From contig NC_065921.1 of NCBI RefSeq assembly GCF_024586455.1, forward strand, positions 13,237,401 to 13,301,400: DNA of 64,000 nucleotides. The letters run 5' to 3'. The DNA is from Bactrocera neohumeralis (Eukaryota > Arthropoda > Insecta > Diptera > Tephritidae). A model generated the notes under the pieces. The model was not told the origin of the DNA. It made no database searches and was given only the letters and a program-made list of their open reading frames with translations. Every line of letters begins with the position of its first letter. Position 1 is the stretch's first letter. Positions 1 through 12,779 of the stretch are shown here, in pieces. Made by a program: the position numbers and the translations under genes.

Positions 1-1339
1 AAAAAATTATTATTGCCTACATTTAGGCGCATATTCATATTTTTAGCGCAATCACACACCTAACGCAACGAAAAGAAAGTGATCAAAGCAAAGTATTACT
101 AACCCAAAATCGCCGATTAAGGTTACCAAGCGACGATCTGTCATTTATTTACTAGCGCAACAAATATTTTGATAATTTATAACCACTTAAGGCTCATATT
201 TGAAATTATTACAAATGTTTTAAATAAATAGAAACTGTAAGGGCAAGCCATAATCGTTACAAATTAAAATCTGAGCAAAAAAACTCAGCTTTCAGTCAAA
301 TATTTGCATGTGATTGATGGCACACCCACTAAATAAAGACATTCACTGAACAGCACAGGCATTTATATAAATCTAAGTGTTTACACGTATGAATGTATAA
401 GCACTTAATACGCGACTCTGAAAAACGTTAAGTTGATGATGCAATTGTCGGCGCTGACAGTAATCACAATGTCTACAGACACTAAATGCAAAGCGACATT
501 AAAAAGTGATGACAAGATCCAGCGACACAAAAGACAAAATGCAGACGAATGTTAATACTATATGTATGTATAATATATAGACATGTTGTATGTAAATATG
601 TATGTGCAAGCAAAAGAGTTACATTAACAAGTTGGTACAAGATAATCAAAGAAATGCTGAGGCTATTAGCCAAGGTAGAGATGATCATGAAGACATGAGT
701 GCGCTGAGTGATGAATGCGAGCCGGCAAATAACTTGAAGGGGACTGCGCATGCGCAAATGTATAAAAAACCTTGCATATACATATGTACGTACACTGCAA
801 GTGTAGTTGAAATGCTACATACAAATTTATCATATCTTAGTCTTGTTTGCTGCTTATAAATATTTTACATTTTGGAAACGATGTATTTATGAACATATAC
901 ATACATATTACGGAATTTGTATGTAGTACATACATATGTAGGAAATAAATTTATAATTTTTATTTATTTGGAAATTTCTATTCGATCCACCCGGCATCAA
1001 ATTTCAACAAAGATGTCATCAATCACTCATTTGATTGATAAGTTGCAGAGAGGAACTTTTCGAAATTACGAAATTTTTTCGGTCTTAAAATTTGATAAGA
1101 GTCAAAGTTAAGGCAATATGTTACATCAAAGAAGATGTGTGTGTATAAATTTCATTGCGATATCAAATAGGTAGAATTAGACTCACTTAGTGACTAAATC
1201 GTGAGGCAAAATACAGAGCCTCAGCCTTATAAGACTTTCATAACATATTTTTAAGGTCTTAAGTAATATGTTTGTGCTTTATATGGGTTGACGTTGCTTG
1301 CACAAATTTTGTACTAAAGATCAGAACCAGTACTGTCAC

Positions 1340-1625
1340 TATAAAAACGGAGGTAGTTACTTTAGAGCCAATTAGGGTGGTCCTTAATGAATAAAATGAA
1401 ATGAATGATTTTTCAGTGTTTAGCCCTTAATCCATAGCACTACGTAAAAATGTGTGAATTATATATTACGGTTTCGATTGGAAGCTTTTGAGCGGTTACT
1501 TGGGCTCCCTCGGGTACAGCTTTTTTTCAACAATTTTTTTCTCATATAAAAAATGAAGTATTTTATTAGAAGTTTTTATCTTTACGAGCATACACTATCA
1601 ACAAAGAAATTCTAAAATTGTATAT
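1340..1625 (+). repeat. TTAA-family repeat, copy A1, with shared flank
   Basis: This copy shares about 280 bp with copy A2 at 3015-3480. The shared part includes a leading segment (ATAAAAACGGAGGTAGTTAC type) followed by GGTTACTTGG...CTCGGGTA and a run of T. Because A1 and A2 share sequence on both sides of the usual left end of the family, the two were probably copied together as a larger unit. Confidence 0.6.
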
Positions 1626-3014
1626 ATTTTTAGTAAAATAATTATTTTTATATATCTTTATTAAAATAGTTTTCTTATAGTCTTAATAAAGCTAAAATAA
1701 ATATTAATATGTATAAGGATATCATATTACAAAACCCAAAGAAAACTTAATTTGCCTTTCTTATGACAATAAGTAAAAGAATTTGAGAACAGACAATATT
1801 ACTGAGGCAAATAATTAAGATATTGCATAAGCTGCCTAGGAATTAATTAAAACGTACGAAAATAAAAATGTACGCACATACATACATACATGTACGGTAC
1901 ATAATATGTAGCGACTCACAAACCTTAGCAGTGCACCTTTTAGTTAACTAAAGACAATCATAAATTAACAATGAAGTAATAATTGAAAATAAATATTGCT
2001 TTTGTCAATAATAATTTTAAGCTAATGATTGAAAATTTCAAGTCACGTAACTGCACATAGCTTGAACATAAATATGTATGTACTCTCAATAACATGTGTG
2101 ATGGTAAGTGTGTGTGGTCAAATTTGCAGTTGTCACATAAAAGGACTAGTGCCAGATGAGTACTAGTACAAAAAGAACGTGTGTGTGCGCACTTGGTAAT
2201 CGATTTTATGCGAAATAGAATTAATTTAAATAAAATATCGCAAAAACCAACTTTATGTTTTAGAGAAAAGACACCAAAATTTGGCAAATATCTAAATGAC
2301 AGATAACAGAGTCAAAACACCTTTTCGGACACAAAATTGCATCACCTTTTTATGCATTTTTTTTTTTGTAATATATAAAAATGAACTTGAAATACAAATT
2401 GTATTTTGCAACTAAAATTACTGCGCATGCATTTTTTATATTGAATAATGGACGCCAACCGATACTACAAATTACTCAACGGACCACAAACTGTCTGTAT
2501 GCCGGGTATAGAAATGAGTTTTTTAAGATGCCAGCACATACCCATACATTTTTCGAATTTTTATTTAACACATTTTTAACTTAAATAACACGTACGATTA
2601 ATAATATGTAGTTGACCATAAAAATCAATATTTGTGCAAAAAATAGGGAAAAAATTGGTGAACAAAAATTCAAGTAAAAACACCCACACACGAATCGAAG
2701 TACTTAGTGGTCATGTGTACAAATATACTTAAGAAATTATAAGTATGTATGTACATATGTATACCTTTGTACAACAACAATAATAAGAAAACTATTAAGA
2801 GTAAATTATATAAAATAAATATTGCTGCTCTCCATTTAATAGCTCAATCAATTTAAAATTTACACAAAGGCAAACCAAATACTGTTTATATAAATACATA
2901 CATACATTTATGTACATGTATGCATGTAGTTAAATATATTTTAGTAAGTATTATTATTATTTTTCAATAGCACAAATTTACGCGACCATTTTCTGCTATT
3001 CACAGTATTTTTGA

Positions 3015-3480
3015 CATTATAAAAATGGAGGTAGTTACTTTAAAGCCAATTAGCGTGGTCCTTAATAAATCAAATGAACCAGATTTTTTCAGTGTTTTGC
3101 CTCTTATTCCAAAGCACTACGTAAATATCTGTGAATTTTGAATTACGGTTTCGATTGCAAGCTATTAAGAGGTTACTTCGGTTTCCTCGAGTAAAAAACT
3201 GCCTTTCCTTAAAAATTTTTTTCTCATACATATAAAAAATTAAATATTTTATTACAAGTTTTGATTGTTACAAACAAACACTATTAACAAAGAAATACTG
3301 AAATTTTTGGAATAAAATATTTTAAGCTCGGCCATTGCGTTGCCATTCCGGTGGTCCCTCGGAAAAAAGATGCGCTCGCTTTGGCAGGATAACTCCTTAC
3401 AGGATCATCCAAAGTGAAAAAATACTTGTTATAGTTAAAACCTTAACTTAAAACTTGGACGAAGGAAAAAAAACTGTAAA
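3015..3480 (+). repeat. TTAA-family repeat, copy A2
   Basis: This is the second copy of the leading segment seen in A1. It continues into TTAAGAGGTTACTTCGG and then into the family interior: a GCCATTGCGTTGCC block, GGCAGGATAACTCCTTACAG and CTTGGACGAAGG. Copies A3, A4 and A5 carry the same order of blocks. It is truncated on the right. Confidence 0.65.
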
Positions 3481-4387
3481 CTAAATTGTTCGCAGAATCA
3501 AAATAATTATAAAAAAAAATTATTTATTTGTATTTAATTATTGTTTTTCTCAATCCATAATTGGTACTTCTATAGGCAAACTGAAAAAAAAAAAACAATT
3601 ACTATCCACACAGCCATAAGACCAACCAGGCTCCAAATTTCTATGTATTAAGTTCGACTATAATCGTATGGACTGAGACAGAGAAAATCTGCTTCAAAAA
3701 TTTTCTTCCCCACTCCTAATTTACAAACCTATTAGATAAGTATATATGTAAGTACATCAGTGCATGCAGTGATCACAGGAATTGCGTAGTTAAATATGGC
3801 GCCGACCGTCTCCAAAGCCAATATGCATAAACTTATGAATATGTGTGTATAGTACACGAAAGCATACATACATATGTACATACATACAAGTACGTATATA
3901 AATATAATCATCACGAATTTGCATACAGACGAAATGTTTGTGCAATACTCGAATATTTGTCAGTCAACTAAAAGCAGGAACATACAGACATTTTATTGAC
4001 AATTTTGTATGACAACAACGTTGAACTCTCTTGTCTGTTTTAATGGCAGACACCTTTGTCGGCGCACCGCCAGTCGTGCTAGCCAGGCTATGACAAGGCG
4101 CTAATCCAATGTCGTTACTTAAAGGCAGCAAAAAGTCGAACTCAAACGAAATGGGTTGAAATGAATTTAAACACGCTGGCGCGACGTTCAATTTGCGTAG
4201 GTGTGAAATGCATTTATTTGCATACAATTTATACAATAATCAGCATCACATGTCTGTATGTTTGTATAGTGTGTGTATATGGATATTGCACTCACAAATG
4301 CAACACTTATAACTGTATACACTTATCGTGATTAAGAGTCTTTATTACAGTGTGAAAACAATAAAAATGCATTGTGTATATATGCGT

Positions 4388-4862
4388 ACTAGAGTGGGCC
4401 AAAAAAACTTGTTTTTTAATTTTTTCTGAAGTACGGTGAAAATATTGTTCAAAATTGCAAACAAATCTATCTGTTAAAGTCTGAGCTCTTAATATTAACA
4501 ATAAGAGGTGGAGCATTGTGATTCTTAATTTTGCTTATACATAGATAATATCGGAATATTTTTTAGTTTATTTGGATGTTTACAGCTTTTGAAGAATTTT
4601 TTGTATAGTCAAAATTATTCTTGTAAGATTGAGGATCCAAAAACATGTTTTACATGTTTTTTCCTAAGTTAACTGATTCAAAAGTCATTAAATTAAAAAA
4701 AAAATATTACAATTTTTTTACAAATTGGAGGCCCTTTTTTGGTCAAATAATATACAAAAATTTAAAAATCATTACTAGAATATTTTTTCGGCATTTCGAA
4801 CGATATTTTTACGGTATCTAGAAAGAATATTAAATTTTCGAAATTTTTCATCCCACCCTAAT
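4388..4862. mobile_element. Possible MITE of about 475 bp with imperfect inverted ends
   Basis: The left end reads TAGAGTGGGCCAAAAAAAC. The right end, read on the minus strand, is TTAGGGTGGGATGAAAAAT. The two match imperfectly as inverted repeats and enclose AT-rich DNA with no coding potential. The target-site duplication is unclear, so the call is tentative. Confidence 0.35.
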
Positions 4863-6138
4863 GCATATAGTTTGTAATATATATCAAATATACATATATG
4901 CACGTAAGTATATACATATGTATCTATGTATGTCCCCACAAATGCGTAGCAACTCCTTTAAGCCCCTCACTTAGCTTGGCATCACACCGCCAAATAGAAA
5001 TAATAATGCCAACAGTCACAATAATTGCACAATTATAAACATATACAAACATACATTTATGTGATATGTAGATAAACATACTATATGCACATGTCGACAA
5101 AAATGTAAGGTGTGAATTCTAGACCTGTACATGTTAATTAATGATAATATGAATGAAAGCATTATATCTAAATGAATTACTTAAAGATCCATACAACAAA
5201 GTCCAAAGTCTAACCATCTAAAACACACACCAGAAGCATCAGAATCCTAGATTAGAAGCACACGCCTTTCAGTGAATTTTGTGTTTCAAATTTCAATTGA
5301 AAAATAAATTGGATTCAACACCAGCTTAAGAAGACAAAAGTGATGGGGTTAAAAGATTTAAAACAGATTGCCTGCACTTTTTAAACGAAATCGACACGAA
5401 TGCTTCATTCAAAGGTTTGCCACCCAATCCAATACGATTTGCGAAAAGTTTCATAGTGCAAAAACAACAAGATATATTTAAAAAATGTTTTATTTTTTTC
5501 TCTTTAAGACACATTTCTTAAATACAACTTCAAGCAATTAAGGAAACAGTCTTAAAAAAAGTAAAAATATAAAGTAAAAACAAAAATGACAACATTTTAA
5601 ATAAACAGGTTACTCAATTTGTTAAGCATTTATGCACATAATTTTGTACCGAGCATAAAATTGTTTATTTAAAAGTGGAAATTGCCTTATGAGATTGACA
5701 ACAGCTTGACGAGACAAACAACTTTTATGACGGAAATTAAATATAGATTACAATGTAAAAGGCTGGTTGAAAATTTGACATGAATATGGTTTACAGAATT
5801 GTAGTAACAAATCAATTCGAAATATATGTTGATCGGTAAGATCGGAGGGTTTGTTTGACATAGCCTATACATGTCATTCATTACCACGTCAGAAAAAAAA
5901 ATTGTCCGTACAAACACTTAATTCCGATCCTTCAGTTTTTATGACAACTATCTGTACTGTAGGATCTCAAAATCTTTTATTGATCGATTCAAGAAAGTTT
6001 GGTTAATGCTTTGGGTATGAAACATGTCAATGATAGACTCGTAGCAAAAGAGCTGAATTTTTTGAAAAAACCGGCGGCGAGGCAAAATTCAATGAAAGCA
6101 CAGTTAGCCATGCTGAGGCAAGAGGATGGAAATTTGGA

Positions 6139-6795
6139 TTAAGGGGTTTCCTCGGGTATAAAAAAGTCGTTTTTCAACAATTTTTTTCTCATATAAAAAA
6201 TACTTTATTAGATTTTTTTATTAACAAAGAATTTGTGAAATTTTTGGAAAAAAATATTTTAAACTCGGCCATTGCGACGCCATTTCCGGTGACCCCTCGG
6301 AAAAAAATGCGCCCGCTTTGGCAGGATAACTCTTTACAGGATCATCGAAAGTGAAAAAATATGTGTTTTAGTTAAAACCTTAACATAGAACTTGGACAAA
6401 GGAAAAAAACTGAAAATTGGATTTTTGCAAAAAAAATTTAAATTTCAGTCAAAATTTCGCGACATTTTTTTTCAAATAGTTGTAATCGAAAAAAAATCCG
6501 TCGTCCAAGTCTTTAAGAATTGTATCTCAAAAACCTGTGTAAAATTTCATTAAGATCGGTTGAGTAGTTCTCGAGAAATTTTGCCAACCGACTTCAAGAA
6601 CACAGTTTCGAGAAAAACGCGTTTAAAGACGGCGCACTTAGCCAGACTAGCCTCGAGCGCACAAGTTCTCAAGGCTGTATTTCCAAAACAATTACTCGGA
6701 TCAAAATTTAGGACAATATTCTAGAGGTGTTGTAGAATTTAATAAGACAATAAAAAAATTTTTTGAAACCCGTAAACTTATGTATAAACCCTTAA
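6139..6795 (+). mobile_element. TTAA-bordered MITE-like element, copy A3 (most complete)
   Basis: TTAA at 6139-6142 precedes GGGGTTTCCTCGGG. TTAA at 6792-6795 follows a sequence whose reverse complement begins GGGTTTATAC, a weak inverted match to the left end. The interior of about 650 bp carries the family blocks: the GACGCCATTTCCGG region, GGCAGGATAACTC, CTTGGACAAAGG, ATCGGTTGAGTAGTT and AACGCGTTTAAAGACG. There is no open frame. TTAA borders suggest mobilisation by a piggyBac-type transposase, which is an inference. Confidence 0.55.
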
Positions 6796-7673
6796 ACATT
6801 TTGTTGGCAGTCCGGGTCAAATTTGATCAGATGCTATAATAGAAATAATATTTTTGTAAAATAAAGAAATGATTATGTAATATAAAAAAATATTTATTAT
6901 AAATAGAATTCAAACGTTTTATACTTTTTGCTCGGCACAAGTCGATTTTTGCAGTCTACTCCCCAGCACATTAATAGAGAAATCTTAATTAGCATTTTAA
7001 GCAAATTCTATTCAGGTTTTCTATTGACAAATCTTTAGCATGTGTAGCGGAGACACAACTGAAGCAAATGAATACAAATATAAACAACTTCTAGAGACAA
7101 ACATCCGAGCTTTTGACAGTAGTAATCTCGCGTAGATAGCGAGATACGTGCGCCGACTTCATAAACAAGTTTTGGAAAAATTAGACAAAAGAAACATGCA
7201 AAAACGCATGTACTTCTAAACACACACATACATAAACACACACAGCTACATATATATATACATAGATATATTCGTTGATAACAGGGGTGAATCCAGAATT
7301 TCGGTGAGGGAGGGGTGGGAATAGAATTAATCCGGCCGCAAAACGAAAAACGCCTACAAAAACAAGAGCGCGTAGCAAAAACAGCAAATATTCAGCTGAT
7401 AAAATATTTATAGACTCGAGTGAAAACAAATAATTACAGAAGGGGTATTTAGCAAATAAACATATTAATTGCTTGGTATTTTAATTGATTTCGGCATTTT
7501 ACTTAAATCGCTGCTTAATGGCGTTTAAATGTTTGCAATTCACGCAAAACCATAAATGTTAATAATTTTAGCTGCTATTATTAGATTATTAGTTGAGAAG
7601 AAATTTAATTACGCCTACCTAAATACTGAATATAATTCGGGAAATTCTGCTATTTACTTGCAGTGTACACACG

Positions 7674-10600
7674 ATGGGCAACCAGCATGCACTGGTGTTA
7701 CTAGTGCTACTCGCGCTAGGCGCCGTCCAGCAGACATTTACCAGCTCCCTGCACGCGGCCGATTTGACGGAAGCGAAGTACAATCTCTTGGGTGATGTGG
7801 ACAAGGAGGAGGCGTCAAAGTGGGCGCATGCCAAAGAACATGGCATTAAAATCTCCACACCTAAGGTTAAGGAGATACCAATCACCTCCACAACAACAAC
7901 AACGACAGAAACAACAAAGCAAGCTAAGAAGTTGGCAGCAACCACACAGCATCAAGAGCTTGGCGGTGAGCTAAATAACGCGCTCTACGAAGATAATGAA
8001 TCGGCCGAGCAGCAGCAGATGAGCGATGAGACGCTTAACGATCTGATCGAGGCATCAAAACATAGCGTAGCACTTGCCGATGATCCAAGGTAAGCAAGCC
8101 GAATACTTTTTATATATTTTGTTGTTGTTTTAAGCTGTAGTTAACAGCGAGTAAATTGAACGCACTTGACCGCACTTATTTCATTTTTTTTTATATATAA
8201 ACAGATTCAATAAAATGTTGCCTCATAAATTGAAGACGGAGAATGCCACCGCCACGAGCAATAAGAGTGAGGAGAACTATTATGATTATGATACCGATGA
8301 CTATGATGATGATTACAACTATGATGATGAAGTTGCCGCCACAGAGTCCACGCAGAAGGTGAAGAGCGGTAGCAGCACAACCGTGAAACCTAACAGAGCC
8401 GTCAATACGGCAGCAAAGAACAGCAAGAAAGTGGAAATGAAACCGATTAAGGAAGAAAAAACGGTAAGTTGCAGTAATGCATTTGTAAGGGCTTTCCAAC
8501 GCATAGCTAACCTCAAAAATTTGCGAAGTCATCTTCCAAGCTTAAAGACGACACACAAATTGTCGACAACAAACAACAGCAGAGTGCAAAGAAAATCGAA
8601 GATTTAGACGAAGATGACTACGACGAGGACGATGAGGATGAGGATGATATTAACGATGAGGAAGAGATCGTTTACAATCAGAATGTGCCCTGCCCGAGAT
8701 ATTGCGTTTGCGCACGCAATGTCAATAGCTATCTGGTAGCGACTTGCAGTCGTTTTGATCCCGAAACACAGAAATTCGGTTCGGACATTACCGATTTGAT
8801 TGTGACCGATGTCGGTCCGAAATATCCCATATTGTTGGGCCCGGAATTCTTCCTGCAGATGGGTCTGAAATATGTATCATCCATTAAAATCTCCAATTGC
8901 ACCATTGAATTTTTGCATTCCGATGCCTTCCATGGTTTGGACGAGCTGTACTCGGTGAATTTGACAAATGTCGGCTTGACAGTCATCAATCCAAATACTT
9001 TCTCTAAGAATAAGAAATTGCGTTTGTTGACCATCTCAGGCAATGACTTGAGCGTTATGTCTAACGTACATTTCCTATTGAATGTAAGTAAAAGTAGCAC
9101 ATAGCATTTATAGTCCACATAATTTACATGTACTCTTCTGTCTGCTTTTTACAGTCCTCGAGCATTGAGGAGCTGGATTTGTCACGTAACAATCTGATGG
9201 AATTGCATCCACAAGCGTTTTCGAAACTCTACAATGTCGTCTATATTAATCTATCGCAGAACAATTTGGAGAAGATACCCGATCATGTCTTTGACTCTGT
9301 AGAGACCATTGAAGAATTGGATTTGTCGTACAATGCTTTGAAAACACTACCGGCCAACGTCTTCAATCGCACAACGCTCGCTATTTTGCATCTTAAATAT
9401 AACTCCATTACCGGTGACTTGCACTTCGGCAACGATGATCTGCAGCAACTCGATTTGAGCTTCAACAACATCAAACACGTACACCACGGCATGTTCGACC
9501 GCATGACTGGCCTAACCAATCTCAATCTCAAGGGTAATGGTATTACGAAGATTCAAGCGGACTCTTTCTTGGCGCTGAAGCGTTTGCGTCACATTGATTT
9601 GTCCATCAACGACTTGGATCAAGTATCTAGCATGATTTTCTACAAGAATTCCGAACTGGATGTCATACGTTTGAATGACAACCCACGTCTTAGCCAACTA
9701 CCCACCGACGGTTTCCTCAGTTACAACGGTCTATTCACCGTTTACTTCTTGGACATCTCCAATTGCGCTATTGGCGCACTCGGCCACAAGACATTCTCCA
9801 CAATGCCACATTTGGCTACGCTGAAACTTGCCTGGAACAATATTAATAACTTGGAGCGTGACACTTTCATCAGCCTCAACAAGTTGACCGAACTGGATTT
9901 GAGCAACAATCTCATTGCACGCCTCGATGAATTGCTCTTCATGAATAACAATGAATTGACGAAGTTGAATCTGGCTGGTAATCCAATACGCAAATTGTCG
10001 GTGCGTCTATTCATGCCGCTGGCGAAACTACAAGAATTGGATGTCAGCGATTGTGAGCTATCTTCACTACTATCTGAGAATCAGTATGGCATGGGACGTA
10101 AATATAAATTCTACGAGACTCTACGCAGCTTCAATGCATCATCCAATCAAATCAAACGTATATCGTCCGGTGATGTGCGCAGCTTCAAGAATCTACACAC
10201 TTTGGACATTGCACACAATCCACTCAAGTGTAGCGAAGACTTCCAAGACTTCATAAGCTATGTATCACTTAGACCCTACCTGGGACCCAACAAATTGCCG
10301 ACACATGCTGAACTTGAGGTTGGTGACGCGAGCCTTGTCGAATACCAGCCACATGCCGACTGGGCCGCGTTGGCGCATGAGGTATGCCGTCATCAAGAAG
10401 AGGGCACAATCACCAAACCAACGCAGAAGAGCTTGGAAAAACGTATCGAACAAGCAGACAAAGAGCTAGACAGCGATGCAAAGAGTTTGTGGAAGATTGT
10501 GGAGAATACCAAAACTTACAAACATAAAATACTTAAGGACACAGAGAAGAGTGATGTTGTGATTGCAGGCAATTTAGATGATGACAGCGCTGAAGAGGAT

Positions 10601-11260
10601 GAGAACACAGCCGAAGAAGACAAGGATGAAGAGGACGAAGCTGATGAAAACGATAGCGAGTATGATGAGGATGAAGACGATGAGGATGACGATGATGATG
10701 ATGATGATGATGGAAATGCTAAGGGTAAGAAGCACAACAAGGATGAGACCGAAAAGAAGATTGACATTACGAAGTTGCACGACTTTGGCGTACATGTAGA
10801 AGAGGTGGACCTAAGCAAGGAAACTAAAGATCAATTCCTGTTGAGTAAGTAATCATATTACGAAGTTTTAATGAAACGAATTCTGATAATCGGCTTTTGG
10901 TAATAACACATATTTTTTCTCTCTTTTCTTATAGACAAATTCTTAATGAACGGCGACGACTCAAGTGAAAATGATCCCGAAGAGGAAATCATTATTGAGC
11001 GTGGACGCATCTACTACGAGGGCTATAAATTCCTCATACCCATTATTGTGATCATCACATGTCTGCTTATACTCGTGCTCGTACTCGTCAAGATTGTGTC
11101 AATTGTCTTGCGCAAGCGCGGCGAACGTTATCGCATGGCATTGTTGGCTTCCTCAAACAATTCGATTGTCTATCAGAAGCTCTCGGAAGAAATCAAACCG
11201 AAAGTGAAGGAGCCGAAGATACCCAAGGTGCATCGTTATGCGCCCATCAATCAGGTCTAA
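7674..11260 (+). CDS. LRR type I transmembrane protein, 5 exons, about 1081 aa
   Basis: Five exons join in phase: 7674-8089, 8205-8463, 8529-9083, 9155-10844 and 10935-11260, with GT/AG borders and introns of 65-115 bp. A CAG at 7661-7663 suggests a 5'UTR intron just before the ATG. The product has a signal peptide (residues 1-24), a linker, a Tyr/Asp segment (about 163-181), a second Asp/Glu run (about 250-272), an LRR N-terminal cap starting PCPRYCVC (about 279), roughly 17-18 leucine-rich repeats of the LxxLDLSxNxL type (about 330-790), a partial Cys-containing cap, a long acidic run ending in nine Asp (about 900-935), one membrane helix (about 1005-1030) and a basic cytoplasmic tail. It is probably a cell-surface adhesion or receptor protein. 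I do not recognise the exact orthologue. A polyA signal lies at 11528-11533. Confidence 0.9.
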
Positions 11261-12779
11261 GACAATAAAGTCGAGCACAAGCACGCGCACACATACATAC
11301 GCCTGTATGTGTATTGGGAGTGACGCACAGACTCGCAGCGATTAGCTGTTGGGTATGTTTGTATGGGTGTGAAATGGGAATGGCAGTTGAAACAGACTCA
11401 ACAACACAATCACTTGTTATTAAAATGTTTTAATTTTAAGCAAAAAAAAATAAAAATATATTTAAAAAACATGAAAAATAGTAAAATGCAAAACACAAGT
11501 AAAACAGAGACACACACACACAATCACAATAAACGAAAAATATAAACAAAAATTAAAATAAAATAAAAAAAAATCATGTGAAATTCGTAAGAAGGCGGGA
11601 ACAAAGTATTAATACCGAATTAAACTTAAAAATACAAATAAAATATGCTACTTTGCTAAATAATAGTACTTAACTAAGCTTAAATACGGGATATAGAACA
11701 ACTGAAAACAGTTGTTGGTTGGCTGCATACATATTTCTTTCCGGTTCCCAAACATGACTAACAGCTAACAACAACTAACAACAAAACGAGCAATGGAAGA
11801 GAGTGAACAAAGAAGAAATAATTATAATTTACTTTAACAAAGCAACGGTATGCATTTCAATTAAAACTGTAAAATTAAAAGAATTACTATTAATTTAATA
11901 AAAAAAAAAAAAAATAACGCCTCAATATAACAATTCGTCCTGGTGTAAAACTTATTTGCAAATAAAAACTAAAAACTTAGTGCCATCGTTGGAACATTTT
12001 TGGAATCATAAAGATTTTTTTTTTTTCAAAATTTTAACACAGTCCTAAAAAGCACATAATACTAATATCCAGAAGCTGGCGTTTTTATATACATATATAG
12101 TAGAAAAAAAAATTAAAAAGACATAAAACTTAAACTGCATTTCGGTGAATGATTAAACATAAATTTTACTATATACACTATATAAAATTAATATATACAT
12201 ACACACATATTAACTATAAATACGTTAAATGTTTTCTGTAATATATGTTTAAGTGAATTCTTATATACATACAAACAACACTTTGAAGCTTTTTACTATC
12301 TGAAAGGAACATTTATACTACAAATTCTTCCACAATATTTTTTTTACATTAGTTTATATGTATATGTATGCATACTTACATACACACATACATATGTATA
12401 TATATACAATTAAGTTCTTTGCTATATAATGTATTTTCCAGCGCATAAGCAATGCTATCCAGGCATTGCTTAAGTGAAAGAAATTAAATTATTTTTTAAC
12501 GAAGTTTTTTTTTAATAAATTCGGAGTAAATTAAATTGGTTAATTTTACAAATAAATATAATTTACACACAAAGAAAATTTATATAAAACTTTTCTCGAG
12601 ATTCATGTTCGCGTGTACCAATTAAGTTAATAACAAACGAAGCAGACATTTTATATAGTACAGTTAACTAGCGAAGAATTTTAATAAAAACTACGATTTT
12701 CGAGAAAAGGTACAATATACAATGCTATTTTATTTGCGGAGAGTATTTTGAGGGGCTTTAACTGCGTAAGCGTTGTCTA

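Larger units (their letters stand above)
1..7663. other. Intergenic region with dispersed repeats
   Basis: I see no gene here. Open frames are short, lack splice partners and have AT-driven composition. The stretch holds ATGT/ACAT microsatellites, several members of a TTAA-bordered repeat family (listed separately), a possible MITE near 4.39-4.86 kb, and, close to the right end, the probable 5' untranslated region and promoter of the LRR gene that starts at 7674. Confidence 0.6.

Noticed and set aside
10516..10818. Long Ser-rich frames antisense to the LRR gene
   Set aside because: They are the mirror of the Asp/Glu repeat tract (GAT read as ATC/TCA) and have no independent support.
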